Part shown: piece by piece, positions 27,573 through 33,726 of the stretch
Numbering within the stretch: position 1 is the stretch's first letter
Layout of the letters: the number at the start of each line of letters is the position of its first letter
Notes under the pieces: generated by a model
Databases searched by the model: none
The model's input: the letters and a program-made list of their open reading frames with translations, nothing else
What the model was told of the DNA's origin: nothing
Made by a program: the position numbers and the translations under genes
NCBI RefSeq assembly: GCF_010672085.1
Contig: NZ_JAAHHT010000088.1
Coordinates: forward strand, 1 to 33,726
Source of the DNA: Okeania sp. SIO3I5
Lineage (GTDB): Bacteria > Cyanobacteriota > Cyanobacteriia > Cyanobacteriales > Microcoleaceae
DNA length: 33,726 nucleotides
Reading direction: 5' to 3'

Positions 27573-28736
27573 ATGAAATTAACTTGTACTCAGAGTGACT
27601 TAAGTAGTAACCTTTCTCTAGTTAGTCGTGCGGTTCCCTCTCGACCTAATCACCCAGTATTAGCAAATGTTTTATTAACTGCAGATTTAGAAAATCAATG
27701 CCTAGAATTAACAGGTTTTGACTTAAGTTTAGGTATTCGTTCCAGTTTTCCAGCAGTTGTCGAAACGGGTGGAACTTTTACTTTACCTGCCAAATTATTT
27801 AACGATATTGTGTCGAGACTACCAGACGGTAATATCACTATTGATGATGATGAGGGGGAAGCGATCGCTACTCTTACTTCTACATCTGGACGTTATCAAG
27901 TTAGAGGTATGGGAGGGGAGGAATATCCAGAGTTACCAAATGTGGAAGATGGGGAAGTAGTAAATTTACCACCGGAAGCTTTGATTAATGGTTTGAAAGG
28001 TACTCTATTTGCTACAAGTCCTGACGAAACCAAACAAGTATTGACAGGAGTAAACTTAAAAGTACAACCAGATGGTTTAGTATTTGCTGCGACTGATGGT
28101 CATCGTTTGGCAATAGTGGAGACTGAAAGTTCGACACCGGAGGATGAGGAAGAAACAGAGGAAGTTGAAGAGATTCCAGAGTTTGAAGCAACTATTCCAG
28201 CGAAAGCTTTAAGGGAAATTGAACGAATGATTGGGATGGGTAAATCTGGTTCTTCTGTGGCGTTGAGATTTGATGAAGGTCAGGTAATTTTTGAGTTGGG
28301 AGAGCAACGTTTAACGAGTAGAAAATTGGAAGGTCAATATCCAGCTTACCAACAATTATTGCCTGATAAGTTTACTAATCAAATTAATGTGGATAGAAAA
28401 CAATTTTTAGGAGCGGTGGAAAGAATTGCTGTTTTAGCTGACCAGAAAAATAATATTTTGAAGTGTTCTATTGATAGTGTTAATCAGGAGATTTCTTTGT
28501 CTGTAGATGCTCAAGATGTGGGGAGTGGGAGAGAGTCTATGGCAGCACAAATTTCTGCTGATGAACCGGAAGAAATTGCTTTTAATGTGAAATATTTGAT
28601 TGAGGGATTAAAGGCTATTCCTTCAGCTTCGGAGATTTCTATTCAGTTAAATAAGGCTACAACTCCGGTGGTTTTAAATCCTTTGGGTGGATTGAAAATG
28701 ACTTATTTAATTATGCCTGTTCAGTTGAGAAGTTAG
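27573..28736 (+). CDS. dnaN: DNA polymerase III beta subunit (sliding clamp)
   Basis: DnaN forms a dimeric ring that tethers DNA polymerase III to the template. The 387-residue protein shows the three-domain clamp pattern. It begins MKLTCTQSDLSSNLSLVSRA, has FAATDGHRLAIVE in domain 2, and ends with the canonical LIMPVQLRS. An acidic insert (residues about 190-205, STPEDEEETEEVEEIPEFEA) lengthens the domain 2 loop, as in other cyanobacteria. There is no intein or intron: the frame is continuous. From memory, dnaN of a Trichodesmium strain carries group II introns, so this would be a difference worth noting. An intrinsic terminator follows the gene. Confidence 0.97.
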   Translation: MKLTCTQSDLSSNLSLVSRAVPSRPNHPVLANVLLTADLENQCLELTGFDLSLGIRSSFPAVVETGGTFTLPAKLFNDIVSRLPDGNITIDDDEGEAIATLTSTSGRYQVRGMGGEEYPELPNVEDGEVVNLPPEALINGLKGTLFATSPDETKQVLTGVNLKVQPDGLVFAATDGHRLAIVETESSTPEDEEETEEVEEIPEFEATIPAKALREIERMIGMGKSGSSVALRFDEGQVIFELGEQRLTSRKLEGQYPAYQQLLPDKFTNQINVDRKQFLGAVERIAVLADQKNNILKCSIDSVNQEISLSVDAQDVGSGRESMAAQISADEPEEIAFNVKYLIEGLKAIPSASEISIQLNKATTPVVLNPLGGLKMTYLIMPVQLRS

Positions 28737-28756
28737 AGGGAAAAGTTTTTATTACA

Positions 28757-28803
28757 TAAAAAAAACAAGCTTAAACATTCAAAACATTTAAGCTTGTTTT
28801 TTT
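28757..28803 (+). terminator. Intrinsic terminator after dnaN
   Basis: CAAGCTTAAA (28766-28775) pairs perfectly with TTTAAGCTTG (28787-28796) over an 11-base loop. It is extended by flanking A and T runs and followed by seven T. It lies about 30 bases past the dnaN stop. The A-rich left flank means it could also work on the minus strand. Confidence 0.92.
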
Positions 28804-28820
28804 ATAATTTAATACCCTAA

Positions 28821-29267
28821 TTAGGGTTTGCTGAAAAAGTATGTATGGGTGAGGGTAGGAGTCAGGAGACTCGAGACTCGAGACTGGAGGAGTAATACCA
28901 TTTTCATAAAATATTGCAGAGCGTGACAGAACAGGTGAAAGGAGATAGGGAACGCCGGAACCAGGAAAGATAAATCGACAAAAAATGGAGGAAAAAACTT
29001 TAATTTTAATAATGAATGTAAGCCATAAAGTATTAAACTGTAGTAATAAATCACAAGTTTGAATGTAACAACTTTTTTTGAATTTGGTATAAGAAATTTA
29101 GAGGAGGCAGAAGGAAGAATTATCCCTTAATTTTTCTGCCTCGCGTCAACCCTTTCATCCTAACTTTATGTAGCTCTTGCGTAGCAAAAACCTTGTACTT
29201 TTTCAAGACCTAAAAATGCTCAAAGCTTTATCTATCAATGCTTTAAAGTTTAATCAGCAAGCCCTAA
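28821..29267. mobile_element. Element bounded by TTAGGGTTTGCTGA inverted repeats
   Basis: TTAGGGTTTGCTGA (28821-28834) and TCAGCAAGCCCTAA (29254-29267) are 14-base inverted repeats with one mismatch. The 447 bases between them hold no transposase gene, only a GACTCGAGACTCGAGACT micro-repeat near 28868. Probably an internally deleted IS or MITE. No clear target duplication. A similar end fragment, TTCAGCAAGCCTTAA, occurs near 16239. Confidence 0.5.
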
Positions 29268-29381
29268 TTAACTTGTCAAAAAATATAGCTAAGAAAGAAT
29301 TGGTAAAGAGATCGACTAATGATGAATCTTAGACTATAAAATGTTTTTCTAACTATTCCTTATTCCCTGTTCCCTGTTATA

Positions 29382-30017
29382 TCAACAAAAGTCTTGATAT
29401 TTAATCTTAGTTATCACTCGCTTTCCACCACGATTAAACAATTCTTGCTGAGGTTTCATAATCAAACCTTCTGCCATAAATTGTTTATTTTCTGCTATGC
29501 GAGAAGTGAAACCTTTTTTGGCAAATTCTACTGCTTGATCGAGGGAACCAATACCAATTATTGGTACAATTTTAACACCAAGCATTTCTGCTATTTCTTC
29601 AATACTATCTCTTGTTAACCACCATTCTCCAATCTTGATATCAAAAAGTATAAAACTAACACTATCTGGTAAATAATTTCCTCCTTTATGAATCCCTTTG
29701 CCGTAACCTTCTCCATATAAACAAACTTCTGTTTGTTCTTTAAATACTACACTCATTTTATCTACGGTAAATTTATTTTGTAGCACCTCTAATAATGATG
29801 TACGAATTTGAGCATTATTAGTTCTACCTCCAAATTTAACTGACTCGCCATCCCACATAATTCGGATGTTAGTACCGTCTATTTTTTCTGTCCAAATCCA
29901 GTCTATATTTTTGAGCAAGTCAAATTCTGGTTTAGCAAATTTACCTAGCAGTAAATTTTTATAATTACTGTCAGGATTTCTCAAAAAAACTGTTTGAATT
30001 TTATGGTATTCATTCAT
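29382..30017 (-). CDS. Minimal Rnl2-like RNA ligase
   Basis: The protein belongs to the ATP-dependent RNA ligase nucleotidyltransferase family. Motif I is TEKIDGTN, with the AMP-accepting lysine at K45. Motif III reads EVCLYGEGYG, IIIa SFILFDIKIG, IV AEGLIMKP, and V KRVITKIKYQDF. All are in order and intact, so catalysis is plausible. From the ATG at 30017 the protein is 211 residues; an upstream start at 30062 would give 226 but adds a poorly conserved-looking leader. It consists of the catalytic domain only, without the C-terminal domain of T4 Rnl2. Family members repair nicked or cleaved RNA. It is transcribed away from the 1004-residue orphan gene and has no kinase/phosphatase partner in view. 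Confidence 0.88.
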   Translation of the reverse strand: MNEYHKIQTVFLRNPDSNYKNLLLGKFAKPEFDLLKNIDWIWTEKIDGTNIRIMWDGESVKFGGRTNNAQIRTSLLEVLQNKFTVDKMSVVFKEQTEVCLYGEGYGKGIHKGGNYLPDSVSFILFDIKIGEWWLTRDSIEEIAEMLGVKIVPIIGIGSLDQAVEFAKKGFTSRIAENKQFMAEGLIMKPQQELFNRGGKRVITKIKYQDFC

Positions 30018-30275
30018 TCTTTTATCTTTTATCCTACACAATGTATTTTTATTGTAGTACAAAAATACAAATAGAGTTATCTATGTTAATTAGCTAGAAT
30101 GAATTTTTAAAATTGCTTTTGCCTATTTGACAGGTTAAAATGTATTTTTTGGGAAGACTTTAGAAATACCTGGGATAATTGAGGAATGCTTTCTTATCTT
30201 TTATTATTGGATTTTTTACAACCAAATTAAGATTAGTGTATATAAAATAGTGATTAATTAATAAACAATTTAGAT
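30018..30275. promoter_or_regulatory. Divergent intergenic region between RNA ligase and orphan gene
   Basis: A 258-base AT-rich region must hold the promoters of both divergent genes. No operator-like palindrome or riboswitch was recognised. Confidence 0.4.
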
Positions 30276-33200
30276 ATGGTGAATGAATTAAGAGAAGGTG
30301 ATAATCTCGCTCGTGTTAACTATGACAGTTTATTTGAACAGATTTTGCAGACATTACCGGAACAAAATCTGTTTAAAATATCGAATGATAGCCAAATTTT
30401 AAAGATAAATATTGATGAGATAGCTGCTTCTGTTGCTAAGAAAAAAGTTGAAAATCCTATTAGTGATACTAGGTTTGTTCGTTCTGCAACAATCAATTTT
30501 GCTAATGAAAAAAAGTTTGGAGAAAAAATTGGAGAAATCAAAGATTGTCTACAAGAAAATCTCAATTCGGCTTTACAAGAAAAGAATTTAGTTAATTTTA
30601 TAGAAGGTTTAACTACTAATTTAGAATCTTTTCAGGGAAAAGCAAATCAGTTGGGTTTGTCTTATCCTTTTAATGAGCCATATACAGAATTACAGACGCA
30701 AGAGTTAATTTTAGACTCTGATAAAAATGGCAGTGATTCTCTACTAAAGTTTGCTAAATTAACAATTACAGTGCAAAATACTCAACAATTTTCATCTCAG
30801 TTAAAAGAAGGTGTTAAAAATCATATATCTGACTTTTGTGAAACTGATGATCGAGATGCTTATGAGATTCTAGAGAGTCAAGTTAATGAGGAATTGTCAG
30901 ATTTTAATTTATTGCAAAAACTGGCGGATAGAGAAACTTTAGGAAAGCTGAAAAGAGAAGCAATTATTATCTATTTAGAACATATTGAACAAAATATTGA
31001 CAGTAAAGAGGGAAATAATAAGGGTTTTATTTATCTACAGGATTTAATTCGGCGACTCAGATTAATGGAAGAATATTTAGACGAACAAACTGATGATTTT
31101 GAGGTTTATTATGCTGGAGTAACTGTTAACTATAAAGATGTTTTTGCTCGTGGGGAAGCTTTTGATGCTCTGCCAATTATTCCTACTATTGAAGGAAATT
31201 TAGGGGAAAGTAGAGATAAAGAAACAGGAAAAGTTCAGTTTACATTGGGTTTAAAACTACAGTTAAATGGCAAGGTACAAAAAGATAGAGGTCAAACTTC
31301 TTTTGAGTATAATTTGGATATTATTAATCCAGATGATTCGGAGCATAAAGCAAAACTTGCCGATCCGGATATTCAAAGTCGAGAAAGTTTTGCTAGGAAG
31401 GTATTGATTAGGGTTTTTTTATACTATTTTATATTCGCGTGCGATGATTCTAGTGCAGAAAATTATAATCTTGATGACGAACTTAATTATGACCCTATAT
31501 CTAAGTTTGAGCCGGTATTAATTAAGTTGAAAGGGAATGATGATAATGAAAAAAAGGGAATTTTTAGAGGCATAGTCAGAGGTTTGAATGAACGTGGTGT
31601 TCAAGAAAAAGTTGAGAGTCTACGGATACTTTTGAAAAATTTTATAGGCAAAAAGGGAAGGTTGCCAGTATGTAATGAAGATCGTTTCATCACTATTAGT
31701 AGGGAAATTTTAAACAGAGATTCAGAGAGTCTTTCTACAGGAGATTTTTTTCAGGAAGATTTGAGAGAAGGAAAGAAAATTTTGAAATATATTTCTATTG
31801 ATAATAGTAGTGTGAATGTTAATGCTCTATGTCAACTACCAGTGAGTATCAAGATAGAAGATATTCGATATTTTGAAGGAGAGAGTACGCCAGAAAAATT
31901 CCAATTTGAATATGACATTGAAGGGATTAAAGTATTGCCTGTGTTTTGGATACCTAATACTAATCCTTGTTTACGCTACTATCAAAAATTTTTTGAGCAA
32001 AAATACAAACATATATTACTTTGTTATGATAATCAGCGTTTAAACGAAGACAAAAAAAATCAAGAAAATTTCGACTCTACACAAAGATTTGTTTACCGTT
32101 TTACTTGGATATTATTGTCTTATCTTTGTTTGTATATTCTTCTAGATCAATGCCAAAAAGAGACGAGAAAATTATTATTTATGCCAATGCTAAGGCTACA
32201 TCAGGGAACATCAGAAAATCCATTTCATGCCGAAAAATTTTTGGCTAATCTTTCCAAGTTATTGTGTCATATATTCAGCCAAAAATATCGATGTAATTCT
32301 CAAGGTTTCCGGGTCAATAAGCTACCTAGTTCTTTTAATATTAGAAATGGTTTAAATTCTCTATATTCTGTGTTGCCTAAAAAGTTCAGTTTAACGGATA
32401 ATCCTCAATCCCTAAAACTGGAAAAATTAGCAATTATTATTGTATCGAGTAGAGAGAGCGATGCAAAAAAGGATAATAAAAATTCTCAGGATAGAAAAGT
32501 AACTTTAATAGGAGAAGTTGTAGGTGTTGAAAGATTGGAAGATGGAAGTGTAAAAATTCAACCTCTAAGAACTTTTGATAGTAATTACTCTCTCAGAAAT
32601 ATGTATGGAAAACCATCAATTTTAATTCATACTGTAAAAGACCTTTATTCTGAGGGATACCAAGATTTTTTATATGTTGCTCAAGCAATTTACACCAGTA
32701 CCCTACATATTACTCAGAGAGAAGAAGATGAGGAGCTATATTTTATGTCACCTAGTATTATTAAGGCAATGAAGCAAGGTCAGAAACACATTAAAATATA
32801 TCCAGTATTTTACGATAAATATTATGTGCGTCCCCTTCAAACTATTAAGACTAATTCTTTATACATTCAAGACACTAAACAGTTAACCAATATTGCTGAA
32901 GATAGTAGTCAAGAAGCGGTTGTATTTTTCAATTTGTTTAATGGCATTTTTGTAGGCAATAAGGAGGAACGAATTTATCGTGGTGTGATTTCCTATTCGA
33001 CTTTATTAGGAAAATTTTATCCTGGAGTTATGGATGATGCTGATATTCGAGAAGCTTTAGTTTTAGATTCTCAGCTTAAAAATGACATTTTACAATATCT
33101 GACATTTTTCCACTTTTCACGATTTGAGAGACAAAGCAAAGTTAGTCTAAAATTAGACCCCTACGAAAATATTATTGGTGATGAAGGAGTCGGTGCTTTA

Positions 33201-33290
33201 TCTATATTTCCACACATTACAGAAAAGATAAATTTTAATGGGTTAGCATTTTTGACGGAGGTTAGTAAAATCGTAGATATAGATTTTTAA
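30276..33290 (+). CDS. Giant orphan protein, 1004 residues, unknown function
   Basis: I do not recognise the family. The chain is cytoplasmic in character, with no signal peptide. The N-terminal third is helical and acidic. Residues about 270-350 are beta-rich (FEVYYAGVTVNYKDVFARGE and following). A hydrophobic stretch lies at about 605-622 (WILLSYLCLYILL). The C-terminal third is the most domain-like: strand LAIIIVSSRES near 720, strand RKVTLIGEVVGVE, a third strand, helix ILIHTVKDLYSEGYQ, then strand DFLYVAQAIYTSTLHIT near 805. This beta-beta-beta-alpha-beta order is compatible with an RNase H-like (for example PIWI) fold, but there is no catalytic acid set, so this is speculation. ATG at 30276 has no strong ribosome binding site. 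Base composition matches its neighbours. The stop codon lies at the edge of the downstream tandem repeat. Confidence 0.88.
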   Translation: MVNELREGDNLARVNYDSLFEQILQTLPEQNLFKISNDSQILKINIDEIAASVAKKKVENPISDTRFVRSATINFANEKKFGEKIGEIKDCLQENLNSALQEKNLVNFIEGLTTNLESFQGKANQLGLSYPFNEPYTELQTQELILDSDKNGSDSLLKFAKLTITVQNTQQFSSQLKEGVKNHISDFCETDDRDAYEILESQVNEELSDFNLLQKLADRETLGKLKREAIIIYLEHIEQNIDSKEGNNKGFIYLQDLIRRLRLMEEYLDEQTDDFEVYYAGVTVNYKDVFARGEAFDALPIIPTIEGNLGESRDKETGKVQFTLGLKLQLNGKVQKDRGQTSFEYNLDIINPDDSEHKAKLADPDIQSRESFARKVLIRVFLYYFIFACDDSSAENYNLDDELNYDPISKFEPVLIKLKGNDDNEKKGIFRGIVRGLNERGVQEKVESLRILLKNFIGKKGRLPVCNEDRFITISREILNRDSESLSTGDFFQEDLREGKKILKYISIDNSSVNVNALCQLPVSIKIEDIRYFEGESTPEKFQFEYDIEGIKVLPVFWIPNTNPCLRYYQKFFEQKYKHILLCYDNQRLNEDKKNQENFDSTQRFVYRFTWILLSYLCLYILLDQCQKETRKLLFMPMLRLHQGTSENPFHAEKFLANLSKLLCHIFSQKYRCNSQGFRVNKLPSSFNIRNGLNSLYSVLPKKFSLTDNPQSLKLEKLAIIIVSSRESDAKKDNKNSQDRKVTLIGEVVGVERLEDGSVKIQPLRTFDSNYSLRNMYGKPSILIHTVKDLYSEGYQDFLYVAQAIYTSTLHITQREEDEELYFMSPSIIKAMKQGQKHIKIYPVFYDKYYVRPLQTIKTNSLYIQDTKQLTNIAEDSSQEAVVFFNLFNGIFVGNKEERIYRGVISYSTLLGKFYPGVMDDADIREALVLDSQLKNDILQYLTFFHFSRFERQSKVSLKLDPYENIIGDEGVGALSIFPHITEKINFNGLAFLTEVSKIVDIDF

Positions 33291-33726
33291 AAGGAGAAAA
33301 GAACGTGGGTTTCCCGATTCAATATTTCGTCGAGACTGAGCATCCTACTATTAGATAAATTTTCAGAAATTAGGATTTTTGAGGAAGGTGAACAAAATGG
33401 TAGAGGGAGATTTTTCCAAGGAGAAAAGAACGTGGTTTTGCCGATTCAATATTTCGTCGAGACTGAGCATCCTACTATTAGATAAATTTTCAGAAATTAG
33501 GATTTTTGAGGAAGGTGAACAAAATGGTAGAGCGAGATTTTTCCAAGGAGAAAAGAACGTGGTTTTGCCGATTCAATATTTCGTCGAGACTTCCCGATTC
33601 TACTATTAGATAAATTTTCAGAAATTAGGATTTTTGAGGAAGGTGAACAAAATGGTAGAGCGAGATTTTTCCAAGGAGAAAAGAACGTGGTTTTGCCGAT
33701 TCAATATTTCGTCGAGACTTCCCGAT
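33291..33726. repeat. Tandem array of a 127-bp unit, at least 3.4 copies, continuing past the window
   Basis: Units begin AAGGAGAAAAGAACGTGG at 33291, 33418, 33545 and 33673 (periods 127, 127 and 128). Each contains CCGATTCAATATTTCGTCGA, CTACTATTAGATAAATTTTC and GAGGAAGGTGAACAAAATGG. Copies are nearly identical. Small differences are shared by neighbours: GAGCATCC in copies 1 and 2 against TTCCCGATT in copies 3 and 4, and GAGGGAG in unit 1 against GAGCGAG later. The period is not a multiple of three, so it is not a simple protein repeat. The last codons of the orphan gene (AGATTTTTAAAAGGAG) resemble the unit junction AGATTTTTCCAAGGAG. Confidence 0.93.

Noticed and set aside
33291-33726. Possible CRISPR array
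   Set aside because: The whole 127-bp period is conserved, including what would be spacers, and there are no short identical repeats separated by unique sequence.

Overview
The window looks like chromosome from a marine filamentous cyanobacterium of the Trichodesmium/Okeania type. The evidence is as follows. GCGATCGC (HIP1) octamers are scattered through genes and spacers. There is a cyanobacterial CBS-CP12 fusion, a principal sigma factor ending in a typical cyanobacterial tail, and the cyanobacterial order pdhB-secD-secF. The DNA is AT-rich, and the supported genes add up to only about 60 % of the sequence; the rest is repeat-laden spacer. A group II intron end, an IS200/IS605 end and a TnpB-family gene fit a genome rich in mobile elements. 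Species cannot be settled from the sequence alone.

Layout. 1-184: 3' end of a group II intron abutting the right end of a TnpB-type IS200/IS605 element. 525-2210 (-): ilvD. 2433-3902 (+): a TnpB-related RuvC nuclease gene without a zinc ribbon. 4151-6248 (+): two paralogous pentapeptide-repeat proteins. 6249-7215: a repeat zone with short tandem satellites, two copies of a dispersed two-hairpin repeat (family A), a gene remnant, and a 112-bp MITE with a perfect 8-bp target duplication. 7216-8136 (+): RNase D-like exonuclease. 8838-9452 (+): CBS-CP12 protein. 9822-11558 (+): two secreted coiled-coil proteins of unknown function in one operon. 11559-11969: nested small transposon remnants. 12014-13174 (-): sigA, followed by a 2.2-kb spacer. 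15372-16148 (-): membrane-anchored M23-like protein. 17420-17806 (-): small membrane protein. 18527-24680 (-): secF, secD and pdhB, spread apart by repeats, including 3.6 copies of a ~285-bp tandem repeat between secD and secF. 25222-28736 (+): dnaA, a spacer with four TTTTCCACA DnaA boxes (probable oriC), and dnaN. 29382-30017 (-): a minimal RNA ligase. It diverges from 30276-33290 (+), a 1004-residue protein I do not recognise. That gene's stop codon lies at the edge of a 127-bp tandem repeat array that runs off the window.

How the parts relate. dnaA-oriC-dnaN is a replication-initiation locus. pdhB-secD-secF combines central metabolism and protein export in a conserved cyanobacterial neighbourhood. 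ilvD, sigA and RNase D are housekeeping genes. CBS-CP12 probably links adenylate sensing to Calvin-cycle control.

The best candidate for an undescribed system is the right end: RNA ligase, giant orphan protein and tandem array. A second candidate is family A, in which every copy is joined at the same end to a short-period satellite of varying sequence. No tRNA, rRNA, CRISPR array or diversity-generating retroelement was recognised.
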